Shown here in pieces: positions 18,149 to 26,286 of a stretch of 64,000 nt of DNA. The position numbers were made by a program, and so were the translations under genes. Position 1 is the first letter of the stretch, and each line of letters opens with the position of its first letter. The notes beneath the pieces were generated by a model. The model saw nothing but the letters and a program-made list of their open reading frames with translations. It was not told the DNA's origin and ran no database searches. Origin of the DNA: Frateuria_A sp049727805 (GTDB taxonomy: Bacteria; Pseudomonadota; Gammaproteobacteria; Xanthomonadales; Rhodanobacteraceae); contig NZ_JBCNYA010000002.1 in the NCBI RefSeq assembly GCF_049727805.1, forward strand, positions 124,001 to 188,000. Reading direction: 5' to 3'.

Positions 18149-19837
18149 TCACGCCGCGTCGAAATCCAGCGCAGCGGTCAGGTCGCCGGGCGGCGGGCCG
18201 CCGGCGGCGCGCATCGCCTCCTCGCGCAGGGTCAGCCCCGGCAGCTTGCGCAGGCCGAAGCGGCGGGTCAGGAAGCGGGCGATCGAGCCGGTGTCGTAGA
18301 TCGTATGGTCGACGTGGCCCTTCTTCGCATGCGCCGACACGATCACCGCCGGGATGCGCGAGCCCGGTCCCCAGCGGTCGCCCTTGGGTGGTGCCACGTG
18401 ATCCCACCAGCCGCCGTTTTCGTCGACCGTGATGATCACCAGCAGGCCGGGCCAGGCGGGCGACTGCTGCAGCGCTTCGACTACGGTCATGATGTGGCGG
18501 TCGCCGGCGTCCACGTCGGAGTAGCCGGCGTGCATGTTGAGATCGCCCTGCGGCTTGTAGAAGCTGACCGTCGGCAGCGTGTTGGTGGCGATCGCGGCGA
18601 GGAAGTGATTGGTCTCGGCCGTCTCGCCGACGCCGGCGTCGCGCAGGTGCTTCTCGCGCGCGGCGGTGCCCGGCGCGTAGGCGGCGAAGTAGTTGAGCGG
18701 CTGGTGGTGCGGCTGGAAGTTGGGCCGCTGCGGGAACTCGGCCTGGTCGCCGTCGCCCTTGCCCTCCAGCGCCAGCTTCCAGCCGCCGGCGTACCAGGCC
18801 CAGTCGACGCCCGCCTCGGAAAGCACGTCGCCGATGGTCGCGTGCTTCTGCGACACCAGCGTGTTGGCGCTGTTGGGGTCGGCATGCTTCGGATCGTTCG
18901 GATCCTTGGAGAAGCCCGGCGAGTACGGCGGCCCCATCGTGTTGACCGCCCAGAAATCCGGCGTGAGCGAGCTGGGCGCCAGCGCCTCGGGCTTGCCCTG
19001 CATCGCGCTGGCGGGCGAGTCGTGGGCCATCTTCAGGCGGATGTCGGTGGCCTCGCCGCTGACCGTCTGGGCGATGTTGAAGCGCGCCGGGCTCGCGTCG
19101 GCATGCGGGTAGTACGGCGGCTGCGCGGCGACGAGGTACTGGTGGTTGAGGAACGAGCCGCCGAAGGCGCCCATGAAGAAGTGGTCGCACAGGGTGTACT
19201 GGCGCGCCAGCTGCCACAGCCTGAGGTTGGCCGCGTTGTCGCCGTAATAGCCCATCACCAGCGCGCCCGAGTCGCCCCAGGCCACGAAGCCGTCGTTCCT
19301 GCCGCCGTTGATCTGGCGCTGGTTCTCGTAGAAGCGGTGCCACAGGTCGCGCGTGACCACGCCCTGCGGCAGCGGATCGCCGCCGCCGGTGCGCAGCGCC
19401 CACGGCGCGTTGGGCAGGCCGCTCAGGTCCTCCTGGCGCACTACGTACTTGCGGTGGTTGACCACCTGCTCGTGCGGCGCGACACCGTGCCATATCGCCG
19501 GCAGCGTCTTCAGCAGCGTGCCGTCGCGGTCGCGCTGGCGGTACTGCTCGGGCTTGAGCGCGGACAGCGGCTCGGCCACGCCGGGGAAGTTGGCGAACAG
19601 GTTGTTGAAGCTGCGGTTCTCGGCGTAGATCACCACCACGCGCTGGATGCGCTCGCGCAGCAGGGCGTCCAGCTTCGTCGTCGAGGCCGGAACCGGCTTC
19701 GCGCCGGCGATGGCTTCGGCGCCGGCGCCGCCGAGCGCGAGGCCCGCGCCCGCCGCGGCCAGGCCGCCGAGCAGGCGGCGGCGTTGCGGATCGGAGGGTT
19801 GGTCGTCGGTGTCGGGGGGCAGCGGGAGGTCGGACAT
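18149..19837 (-). CDS. Exported acid phosphatase / phospholipase C-family phosphoesterase (Tat substrate)
   Basis: 562 aa. A twin-arginine signal (QRRRLLGGLAAAGAGLALGG, about 18-37) indicates folded export. The start of the phosphoesterase domain shows VVVIYAENRSFNNLFANFPG, the metal-binding E-N-R-S-F motif of the AcpA/PLC superfamily. Further family motifs are CDHFFMGAFGGSFLNHQYL and VIITVDENGGWWDHV near the C-terminus. Relatives are periplasmic acid phosphatases (Francisella AcpA) and phospholipases C; substrate choice cannot be settled here. It is convergent with the methyltransferase gene. Confidence 0.9.
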   Translation of the reverse strand: MSDLPLPPDTDDQPSDPQRRRLLGGLAAAGAGLALGGAGAEAIAGAKPVPASTTKLDALLRERIQRVVVIYAENRSFNNLFANFPGVAEPLSALKPEQYRQRDRDGTLLKTLPAIWHGVAPHEQVVNHRKYVVRQEDLSGLPNAPWALRTGGGDPLPQGVVTRDLWHRFYENQRQINGGRNDGFVAWGDSGALVMGYYGDNAANLRLWQLARQYTLCDHFFMGAFGGSFLNHQYLVAAQPPYYPHADASPARFNIAQTVSGEATDIRLKMAHDSPASAMQGKPEALAPSSLTPDFWAVNTMGPPYSPGFSKDPNDPKHADPNSANTLVSQKHATIGDVLSEAGVDWAWYAGGWKLALEGKGDGDQAEFPQRPNFQPHHQPLNYFAAYAPGTAAREKHLRDAGVGETAETNHFLAAIATNTLPTVSFYKPQGDLNMHAGYSDVDAGDRHIMTVVEALQQSPAWPGLLVIITVDENGGWWDHVAPPKGDRWGPGSRIPAVIVSAHAKKGHVDHTIYDTGSIARFLTRRFGLRKLPGLTLREEAMRAAGGPPPGDLTAALDFDAA

Positions 19838-19894
19838 CGTTCGGGTTCCCTGGCGTCAAAGCCGTGAGTATGCCGGCATCCGGCAAGCCGGGTC

Positions 19895-20392
19895 TCAGCC
19901 TTCCATCGCATGCGCCGCCTGCCACATCGACCGCGTCAACGGCCGGTTGGCATGCGGCGTCTGCAGCACCACTAGCGTGGTGGTGCTCACGCTGGGGTGG
20001 ATCTTCAGCAGGCGGTCGAGCACCGTCTCCAGGTGCGCCACCGACAACGCGACCACGTGCAGCAGCGCCGAATCCTCGCCGGCCAGGCGGCGGCATTCGA
20101 GCACCTCGGGCACGTCGGCCACCAGCACGCCGATGCGCGAGCACACGCCGCCGTCGCAACGCAGGCGGACCATGGCGTCGATGCTGTAGCCCAGACGTTT
20201 CGGATCGATGACCGCGCGGTAGCCGGCGATCACGCCGGCGTCCTCCAGCCGGCGGACCCGCTCGGCCACGGCCGGCGCCGACAGGCCGACCTGCCGGCCC
20301 AGCTCCGCGTAGCCCTGCCGTGCGTCCTGCTGCAGCGCTTCGAGCAGCCGCCAGTCGCGCTCGTCCAGTTCCGGTTTCGATACGAAGGCCAT
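19895..20392 (-). CDS. Lrp/AsnC-family transcriptional regulator
   Basis: 165 aa, usual family length. The N-terminal HTH is about 8-60 (ELDERDWRLLEALQQDARQ, then LSAPAVAERVRRLEDAGVI), followed by the RAM effector domain (VLVADVPEVLECRRLAGEDS). The ATG at 20392 was chosen as the only in-frame ATG upstream of the HTH. It is divergent from a DMT-type exporter gene with 114 bp between, a common arrangement in which the regulator controls amino-acid export; this control is inferred. Confidence 0.92.
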   Translation of the reverse strand: MAFVSKPELDERDWRLLEALQQDARQGYAELGRQVGLSAPAVAERVRRLEDAGVIAGYRAVIDPKRLGYSIDAMVRLRCDGGVCSRIGVLVADVPEVLECRRLAGEDSALLHVVALSVAHLETVLDRLLKIHPSVSTTTLVVLQTPHANRPLTRSMWQAAHAMEG

Positions 20393-20506
20393 GATGGGGA
20401 TTCCCGATTCGTTCGGTGGCGAAGCATGGCATTTTGGACCGGATGCATCATTCCTGCGTGCCCGCACCGCCACTAGGATGCGCACTTCCCCGCACCGGAT
20501 TCCCCC

Positions 20507-21433
20507 ATGGATACCCCCCGCCTGGACGGGCGGACGCTGGCCCTGATCGGCGTCGCCCTGGTCACCTGGTCGAGCGCCTACGCGGCGATCGCCTACGCCC
20601 TGCCGGCGTTCACCCCCGGCGAGGTGGCGTTCGCGCGGCTGGGCATCGGTTCGCTGTGTTTCGCGCTGTGGCTGCTGGCCAAGCGCCCGGCGCTGCCGGC
20701 CCGGCGCGACTGGATGCAGGTGGCGCTGCTGGGCGTGATCGGCCTGACCGTCTACCACATGGCGCTCAACTACGCCGAAACGCGCATTGCCAGCGGGACC
20801 GCGGCAATCCTGATCTCGCTGGTGCCGGCGGCCACCGCCGCGCTGTCCGCGCTGTGGCTGCGTGAGCGGCTGCCGCTGCGCACGCTGGCCGGCCTGGGCG
20901 TGGCGCTGGTCGGCGTGGTGATGGTGGTGCTGGCCAGCGGCAAGCAGGTGAAGTTCGAGCCGATGGCGGCGCTGGTGCTGGTCAGCGTGGTCGCCTCGGC
21001 GATCTACTTCGTCGGGCAGAAGCCGCTGTTCGCGCGCTCGAGCGTGTTCGGCGTCACCGCCTTCACTTTCTTCGCCGGCACGCTCGGCGCCCTGCCGTTC
21101 GCTGTGCACCTGCCACAGGCGCTGGCCGCGGCGCCGTGGCCGCGCATCGGTGCGCTGCTGTGGCTGGGGCTGGCGCCGACCTTCATCGGCTACATCGCCT
21201 GGAACATCGCCATCCATCGCAGCTCGGCCTCGCAGGTGTCCAGCTTCATCTACTTCTCGCCGCCGATCGCGGTGCTGATCGGCTGGGTCTGGCTGGGCGA
21301 GCGGCCGGGCCTGCTGACGCTGGTCGGCGGCGCGGTGACCGTCGGCGGCGTGGTGCTGGCCAATGCGCGCCGACGTGCCGCGGCGCCGTCCCGGCCGGTG
21401 GCGATGGAGGCCAAGCCCTGTGAACACGGCTGA
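20507..21433 (+). CDS. EamA/DMT-superfamily transporter
   Basis: 308 aa with about ten hydrophobic segments and two tandem EamA repeats (about 8-140 and 150-285). Typical features include TWSSAYAAIAYALPAFTPGE at the first helix, ETRIASGTAAILISLVPA, and the second-repeat APTFIGYIAWNIAIHRSSAS. The family moves metabolites, often amino acids or cysteine derivatives, across the inner membrane. It is divergent from the Lrp regulator, and its stop overlaps the downstream cupin gene. Confidence 0.92.
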   Translation: MDTPRLDGRTLALIGVALVTWSSAYAAIAYALPAFTPGEVAFARLGIGSLCFALWLLAKRPALPARRDWMQVALLGVIGLTVYHMALNYAETRIASGTAAILISLVPAATAALSALWLRERLPLRTLAGLGVALVGVVMVVLASGKQVKFEPMAALVLVSVVASAIYFVGQKPLFARSSVFGVTAFTFFAGTLGALPFAVHLPQALAAAPWPRIGALLWLGLAPTFIGYIAWNIAIHRSSASQVSSFIYFSPPIAVLIGWVWLGERPGLLTLVGGAVTVGGVVLANARRRAAAPSRPVAMEAKPCEHG

Positions 21434-21737
21434 ACCGGCCGTCGAGGTGCTGCCGCTGTCCGCCATGGGCGCGCAGTTGCCCGCGGCCTGGCAGTCGCGG
21501 TTGCTGGGTCGCGTCGGCGAGGCCCGGGTGAAGCTCACGCGGATGGATGGCGCGGCCTCGCCGGAAGAAGTGCACGATTACGCCGAGGCGCTGATCGTGA
21601 TCGACGGCGAACTGCGCCTGCGCATTGCCGGCCGCGCCGTGCGCGTGTGCGCGGGCGAGCTCTGCCTGGTGCCGGCCGGCATCGCGCACGCGGTCGACGA
21701 AGGCAGCACCGGCACCCTGCTGATCCTGGACACCTGA
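21420..21737 (+). CDS. Small cupin-domain protein
   Basis: 105 aa. The GTG at 21420 overlaps the transporter stop by 14 bp; a longer reading would place the N-terminus deep in the transporter gene. A single conserved beta-barrel (about 35-100) is recognisable: EVHDYAEALIVIDGELRLRI, then LCLVPAGIAHAVDEGSTGTL. The first cupin motif keeps an acidic residue and one His (EEVHDYAE), and the second keeps His (AHAVD), so metal binding is possible. No enzymatic function is assignable. It is followed 11 bp later by a GST gene. Confidence 0.8.
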   Translation: MNTAEPAVEVLPLSAMGAQLPAAWQSRLLGRVGEARVKLTRMDGAASPEEVHDYAEALIVIDGELRLRIAGRAVRVCAGELCLVPAGIAHAVDEGSTGTLLILDT

Positions 21738-21748
21738 AGGGAGAACCC

Positions 21749-22435
21749 ATGTACGAGCTTTACATCGGCAACAAGAACTATTCGTCCTGGTCGCTGCGGC
21801 CGTGGCTGCTGATGGCCGAGCAGGGCATGCCGTTCGAGGAGCGCCAGGTGGCGCTGCGGGACGGCTCCAGCTGGGACGCCTTCCGCACCTTCGCGCCCAA
21901 CGGCAAGGTGCCGTGCCTGCGCGACGGCGACACGGTGGTGTGGGATTCGCTGGGCATCGTCGAGTACCTGGCCGAGCGCCATCCGGGCGTGTGGCCGGGC
22001 GACGCGAAGGCGCGCGCCTGGGCGCGTTGCGCCACGGCCGAGATGCATTCGGGCTTCACCGCACTGCGCGGGACCTGTCCGATGAACTGCGGCGTGCGCG
22101 TCGAGCTGCATGGCATCGATGCGCCGCTGCAGCGCGACCTGTTCCGCCTGGCAGAACTGTGGAACGAAGGCCTCGCGCGTTTCGGCGGCCCGTTCCTGGC
22201 GGGCCCGGCGTTCAGCGCGGTGGATGCCTTCTTCGCGCCCGTGGCCTGGCGCATCCTGAGCTACAACCTGCCGCTGGACGATGCCTCGCTCGCCTATGCG
22301 CAGCGCCTGCGCGAGCTGCCCGGCATGCGACGCTGGTACGCCGCGGCGCTGGCCGAGACCGTGCGGCTGCAGGACAGCGAGGACACCGCGCGGCGCGTGG
22401 GCTCGCTGCGCGAGGACCTGCGCGTACCGGCCTGA
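21749..22435 (+). CDS. Glutathione S-transferase-family protein
   Basis: 228 aa. The N-terminal thioredoxin-like domain begins YELYIGNKNYSSWSLRPWLL, where the Ser in NYSSWS is the expected glutathione-activating residue. The gamma-Glu binding motif is WDSLGIVEYLAER. A helical C-terminal domain (about 95-210) follows. The start at 21749 has AGGGAG upstream. It is the last of three closely spaced genes (transporter, cupin, GST) that probably form an operon. The substrate is unknown. Confidence 0.9.
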   Translation: MYELYIGNKNYSSWSLRPWLLMAEQGMPFEERQVALRDGSSWDAFRTFAPNGKVPCLRDGDTVVWDSLGIVEYLAERHPGVWPGDAKARAWARCATAEMHSGFTALRGTCPMNCGVRVELHGIDAPLQRDLFRLAELWNEGLARFGGPFLAGPAFSAVDAFFAPVAWRILSYNLPLDDASLAYAQRLRELPGMRRWYAAALAETVRLQDSEDTARRVGSLREDLRVPA

Positions 22436-22440
22436 ACGCT

Positions 22441-23061
22441 TCAGGCGGCGCGTCCGAGCCGGATCACCTGCGGATCGTCGGCGTGCTCCAGCAGCAGGCG
22501 CCGCACGCGCGCCTGCCAAAGCTCGCCGAACGCGCGCTGCCGTTCCGCCGTCGCGGCCGGCGCGAGCGCCTCGGCCATGCGTTCGCGCAGGTCGGGCACG
22601 GGCGGCACGCTGGCGAGGTCGAGCGTCACCTGTACCGCGTCGCCGGTATCGCGCCGCTGGAAGCGCACGCCGATGCCTTCGTCGGTCGATGCAAAATGCA
22701 GCAGGCCCTGCCGCACGAAGCGCCCGCCGATGCCGTGGAAGCCGTTGGACGCGGCCGCGCCGGTGACCAGGGTCAGCACCTGGGCGACCACGCCGGTGGT
22801 GCCTTCCGTCTCCGGGGCGGGCATGCGCACCGCCACGGCGCCGCGTTCGGCCGGCTCGTCCGGATACAGCGCGCGCAGCGCGGCGCGCGCCATCAGGTAG
22901 GCACCGGCGACGGTCGGGCAGGAATGTCCGGCCAGCCGCACTGCATCGGCATAGCCGTAGACCAGCAGGCCGTCGTCGGAGGCGCCCAGCAGCGCCGCCA
23001 GCGGATCGCGTACGGTGATGCGCGGCGCCAGCTCGAAGAACGAGGGAAACGCCACGCTCAC
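22441..23061 (-). CDS. FmdE-domain protein
   Basis: 206 aa. The central motif RLAGHSCPTVAGAYLMARAALRAL matches the FmdE fold (formylmethanofuran dehydrogenase subunit E family), where His and Cys of the HxC element bind metal. The start is a GTG at 23061 that overlaps the upstream DUF2249 stop by 4 bp. No methanofuran pathway is expected in this kind of organism. FmdE-like proteins in bacteria are uncharacterised and possibly bind metal or cofactor. Convergent with the GST gene (5 bp apart). Confidence 0.7.
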   Translation of the reverse strand: MSVAFPSFFELAPRITVRDPLAALLGASDDGLLVYGYADAVRLAGHSCPTVAGAYLMARAALRALYPDEPAERGAVAVRMPAPETEGTTGVVAQVLTLVTGAAASNGFHGIGGRFVRQGLLHFASTDEGIGVRFQRRDTGDAVQVTLDLASVPPVPDLRERMAEALAPAATAERQRAFGELWQARVRRLLLEHADDPQVIRLGRAA

Positions 23062-23333
23062 TCGTCCGGCAGGCCGACGATGCCGAAATCCACCACCACG
23101 CCCTGCGCACCGCGCTCGCGGTAGCCGACCGTCAGGTGCTCGCCGAAGCGTTCGCGCAACTGCGCCAGCAGCGGCAGTGGGTCGTGGTCGTTGATGAAGC
23201 GCATCGTCTCGCCGGATCGCAGTGCGCCGAGCGCGCCGAAGATCGCCGAATGGCGGAAGCGGCGGGCGATGCCGCGGGCATCGAAGATGTGGACGTTCTG
23301 TTCGGGACTCAAGGTTGCGTGCATGGCGGGCAC
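23058..23333 (-). CDS. DUF2249-domain protein
   Basis: 91 aa from a GTG at 23333, or 88 aa from the ATG at 23324; neither has a strong ribosome-binding site. The sequence FDARGIARRFRHSAIFGALGALRSGETMRFINDHDPLPLL has the D-x-R start and NDHDPxPL motif diagnostic of DUF2249, a TusA-like fold. DUF2249 proteins often sit near nitric-oxide, heme or denitrification genes. Here the only partner is the translationally coupled FmdE-domain gene. Confidence 0.8.
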   Translation of the reverse strand: MPAMHATLSPEQNVHIFDARGIARRFRHSAIFGALGALRSGETMRFINDHDPLPLLAQLRERFGEHLTVGYRERGAQGVVVDFGIVGLPDE

Positions 23334-23397
23334 TCGATGATCGGGAGTGCCACCCTACGGCGGCCATCGCCGCGCGCCCATGATCTGGATCAGCCGC

Positions 23398-24033
23398 TTA
23401 CGGCGTCGCTGGCGCGGCCGGCTGCCGCAGTGCGCGGCGCCGGCCGATGGCGGCGTAGGCACGCGCCAGCAGCGGGATCATCAGCAGGAAGAAATTGTTG
23501 TTGCCGGGCATGCGCCAGGCCGCCGCCAATGCGATGGTCGCGGCGGTGGGCAGGGTCAGCGCGCGCCAGCGCAGCGCATTGACCTCCTCGGGCGGAACGT
23601 CCGCACGCACCTGCGCCGGCCGCAGCGCGACCTGGAACAGCAGCAACTGGAAGAGGCCGGCTGCGAGCAGGGTGGCCGAGTAGAACACTTCCGGCACGCG
23701 CGCCAGCGGGTTGGAACTCATCAACGCGGTGGCGAAGGGCATGAACGCGATCATCATCAGCAGCAGCATGTTCGGCCACATCAGCCGGGGCACGTAGCCG
23801 TCCAGCACGCCGAACAGCCGGTGGTGCGCCACCCACAGCGCGCCGATGGTGAGGAAGCTCAGTACGAAACCCATGAAGCTGGGCATCAGGTGCGCCAGCG
23901 CGGCGAGGTAGGCGCCATCGTCGAGCGTGTCCAGCCGCGGCACGTGCACCTCGATCACCAGCAGGGTGATGGCGATGGCGAACACGGCATCGGAGAAGGC
24001 CTTCAGGCGTTCGAGCTGGGCGCCGTGGTTCAT
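23398..24033 (-). CDS. TMEM175-family (DUF1211) membrane protein, putative potassium channel subunit
   Basis: 211 aa with six predicted membrane helices. The first helix contains the signature LKAFSDAVFAIAITLLVIEV (FSD...AI), which forms the pore-lining helix in bacterial TMEM175 channels. A conserved H-R-L-F follows in ALWVAHHRLFGVLD. Bacterial members assemble as tetramers and conduct potassium weakly selectively. It lies 16 bp downstream of ubiE on the same strand, although no functional link is obvious. Confidence 0.88.
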   Translation of the reverse strand: MNHGAQLERLKAFSDAVFAIAITLLVIEVHVPRLDTLDDGAYLAALAHLMPSFMGFVLSFLTIGALWVAHHRLFGVLDGYVPRLMWPNMLLLMMIAFMPFATALMSSNPLARVPEVFYSATLLAAGLFQLLLFQVALRPAQVRADVPPEEVNALRWRALTLPTAATIALAAAWRMPGNNNFFLLMIPLLARAYAAIGRRRALRQPAAPATP

Positions 24034-24049
24034 GCGTCGACCCTTGGGA

Positions 24050-24802
24050 TCAGAGCTTCCAGGCCTTGTGGATGGCCACGATGCCGTTGGTGAGGTTGCG
24101 TACTTCCACGCGCCCGAAGCCGGCCGCTTCCATCATGCCCTTGAGCGTCTGCTGGTCCGGATGCTTGCGGATGGACTCGGCCAGGTACTGGTAGCTGTCC
24201 GCGTCGCCGGCGAACAGCTGGCCGAGCTTCGGCAGCACCTTGAACGAGTGGAAATCGTAGAGCTTGCCGAACAGCTCGCTCTGCACGCGCGAGAACTCCA
24301 GCACCAGCGCGCGGCCGCCGGGCTTCAACACGCGGCAGATGTCGGCCAGCGCCTTGTCCTTGTCGGTGACGTTGCGCAGGCCGAAGGCCATGGTCACCGC
24401 GTCGAAGGAGTTGTCGGGGAAGGGCAGGCACTCGGCGTTCAATTGCGCCCAGCGCAGGCCACCGACCAGGCCGCGGTCGGTCAGCCGGTCGCGCCCGACG
24501 CCGAGCATGGCGGCGTTGATGTCGCCCACCACCACCTCGCCCTCGTTGCCGACCACCGGCTTGAGCAGCGCGGCGATGTCGCCGGTCCCGCCGGCCAGAT
24601 CCAGCACGCGGTCGCCACGACGCACGCCGCTGATCGCCACGAAATGGCGTTTCCACAGGCGGTGGACGCCGAACGACATCAGGTCGTTCATCAAGTCGTA
24701 GTTGCGCGCGACCGAGGTGAATACCTGGCCGACCAGCTTCTGCTTGTCGCCGACCGGGACGTCGCGGAAACCGAAATGGGTGGTCTGGGGCTGCTCGCTC
24801 AT
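24050..24802 (-). CDS. ubiE: Ubiquinone/menaquinone biosynthesis C-methyltransferase UbiE
   Basis: 250 aa. The start at 24802 (MSEQPQTTHFGFRDVPVGDK) matches the usual UbiE N-terminus. Motif I is VLDLAGGTGDIAALL and the family markers NDLMSFGVHRLWKRHF, AFGLRNVTDKDKAL and GGRALVLEFSRV are present. UbiE methylates C2 of the demethoxy-quinol ring in ubiquinone synthesis and demethylmenaquinol where present. In many gammaproteobacteria ubiE is in one operon with ubiJ and ubiB; here it is 20 kb away. Upstream is the long nested palindrome. Confidence 0.96.
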   Translation of the reverse strand: MSEQPQTTHFGFRDVPVGDKQKLVGQVFTSVARNYDLMNDLMSFGVHRLWKRHFVAISGVRRGDRVLDLAGGTGDIAALLKPVVGNEGEVVVGDINAAMLGVGRDRLTDRGLVGGLRWAQLNAECLPFPDNSFDAVTMAFGLRNVTDKDKALADICRVLKPGGRALVLEFSRVQSELFGKLYDFHSFKVLPKLGQLFAGDADSYQYLAESIRKHPDQQTLKGMMEAAGFGRVEVRNLTNGIVAIHKAWKL

Positions 24803-24835
24803 GGGCCGCAATGCTACAGCCTTTCGCTTTGGCTC

Positions 24836-25684
24836 CCTCTCCCCTCCGGGGAGAGGGTTGGGGTGAGGGGCCGGGGCTCGCCGGGATGTCCGCGGGAGCG
24901 TGTTGCTTGTGTGTCGCTTTTTGCGAGGCGCTTCCGCGACTTGGCTCGCCTGCCGCGGGCTTCCGATCGCCTGACGGCGCTCGGGTCACTTTTCTTTGCT
25001 GGCCCAAAGAAAAGTAACCAAAAGAAACGGCCTACTCAGCCCGGGGTGAGATAAAAGCTAGGTGCCACTGCGCCTTGCTGGGTGGGTCTCTTGCTCTTAG
25101 AGGAGCTGCCGCCGCTTTACCCTCGGGCGCTCGGGAGCTGAGGCAAGGGAGGGATACTCGCCGTGTGGAGTTCACCGCGGTGTTGCAGAGCGGGCACGGG
25201 CATCGGTGTTTGCGTGATGTATGTGGTGACTTGCTAGTGGGCTGAAGCCCACCTACGGTGCAACGGTACGCTCGTCGGGTGGGCTTCGGCCCACCAGCCC
25301 CTCAACTGCAGCCCCTAGCCGCGGCGGGGATGGCGTCCACGCAACGGAAAGGGCGGCCAGCACCGACGCCGTCAAACACACGGCATGCCTCCCTCGCCTC
25401 AACTCCCGAGCGCCCGAGGGTAAAGCGGCGGCAGCTCCTCTAAGAGCAGGCGCTTACCCATCAAAGCGAGATGGCACCTAGCTTTTATCCCTCACCGGGC
25501 TGAGCAGGCCGTTTCTTTTGGTTACTTTTCTTTGGGCCAGCAAAGAAAAGTGACCCGAGCGCCGTCAGGCGATCGGAAGCCCGCGGCAGGCGAGCCAGGT
25601 CGCGGAGGTGCCTCGCAAGAACGCACACAAGCACCACGCCCCCGCGGACATCCCGGCGTGCCCCGGCCCGTCACCCCAAACCCC
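24836..25684. repeat. Nested long inverted repeat (about 830 bp) with REP hairpins
   Basis: Most of the 972-bp gap between ubiE and marR is this repeat. Arm 1 (about 24855-25153) pairs with arm 2 (about 25387-25684) over roughly 300 bp with scattered mismatches and short indels. A 233-bp spacer contains two smaller hairpins, GTGGGCTGAAGCCCAC (25237-25252) and GGTGGGC-TTCG-GCCCACC (25278-25295). A CTCCCC/GGGGAG REP hairpin abuts the left end (24836-24856). Each arm contains a short palindrome, CTTTTCTTT with AAAGAAAAG (around 24989-25014 and 25526-25550). There is no transposase or credible gene inside. Origin and function are unknown. Confidence 0.85.
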
Positions 25685-25724
25685 TTCGCTCAGGGCGAGG
25701 GAATTGGAGTTGCCCGCAGGCTCG

Positions 25725-25753
25725 TTGCATCATTTAGTACATAAATGTAATAT
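25725..25753 (+). promoter_or_regulatory. Sigma-70 promoter with MarR-type operator upstream of marR
   Basis: TTGCAT (25725-25730) and TAATAT (25748-25753) are spaced by exactly 17 bp. The whole spacer (25731-25747) is an inverted repeat, CATTTA-N5-TAAATG. An operator filling the spacer of the regulator's own promoter is the classical layout for MarR autorepression. The patch is strikingly AT-rich against its surroundings. It lies 22 bp before the marR start codon. Confidence 0.75.
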
Positions 25754-25774
25754 AGACGAAGCAGGCACATCCCC

Positions 25775-26272
25775 ATGAGCAGCTTCCTCCCCACTGAACA
25801 ACGCCTCGCCGTCACCCGCCGGCGCCATCCCGCGTTCCCGCGCGGCCCGGCCGTGCTCGTGCGCCTGGTCAAGCACCTGCACAAGCGCATCCATGACGAC
25901 GCCAACGCGGCGCTCAAGCCCTTTGGCCTCAACCATCCGCAGTACAACCTGCTGATGATGCTCTACGGCACCGACGGCGACGGCCTGAGCCCGTCCGACC
26001 TGGCCAGGAGCTCGGGCGAGAAGGCGGCCAACATCACGCGGCTTACCAACGAGCTGTGCGAGAAGGGAATGATCGAGCGCGCCGCCAGCGAGGACGACCG
26101 CCGCAAGCTGCTCCTGACGCTGACGCCCGCCGGGCTCGCCCTGATCGAACGCCTGCTGCCCTCGATCTGCACGCTGCTGGACGAGCAGACCGAGGGACTC
26201 ACCGCGCGCGAACAGGGCGAGCTGGAGCGTCTGCTCAAGAAATTCCTCGGCGGATTCGACCGTCGCGGCTGA
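25775..26272 (+). CDS. MarR-family transcriptional regulator of the efflux operon
   Basis: 165 aa. The winged helix domain spans about 55-125: LNHPQYNLLMMLYGTDGDGL, then LARSSGEKAANITRLTNELC (recognition helix), then the wing DDRRKLLLTLTPAG. It heads the operon marR-FUSC-DUF1656-HlyD (15 bp to the next gene). Such MarR proteins usually repress their own aromatic-acid or drug efflux genes and release DNA on ligand binding. The promoter palindrome supports autoregulation. The ligand is unknown. Confidence 0.93.
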   Translation: MSSFLPTEQRLAVTRRRHPAFPRGPAVLVRLVKHLHKRIHDDANAALKPFGLNHPQYNLLMMLYGTDGDGLSPSDLARSSGEKAANITRLTNELCEKGMIERAASEDDRRKLLLTLTPAGLALIERLLPSICTLLDEQTEGLTAREQGELERLLKKFLGGFDRRG

Positions 26273-26286
26273 AGGCTCTGCCCACC

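Noticed and set aside
25258..25443. A 61-codon ORF in the spacer of the palindrome
   Set aside because: It spans a REP hairpin and part of the arm, with no start signal or family likeness.
25532..25744. A 70-codon ORF starting MGQQRKVTRAPSGDRK in the right arm of the long palindrome, and its mirror starting at 25007 on the other strand
   Set aside because: The same start occurs in both arms because they are inverted copies of one repeat. The products are low-complexity and lack a ribosome-binding site or conserved fold, so I treat them as part of the repeat.
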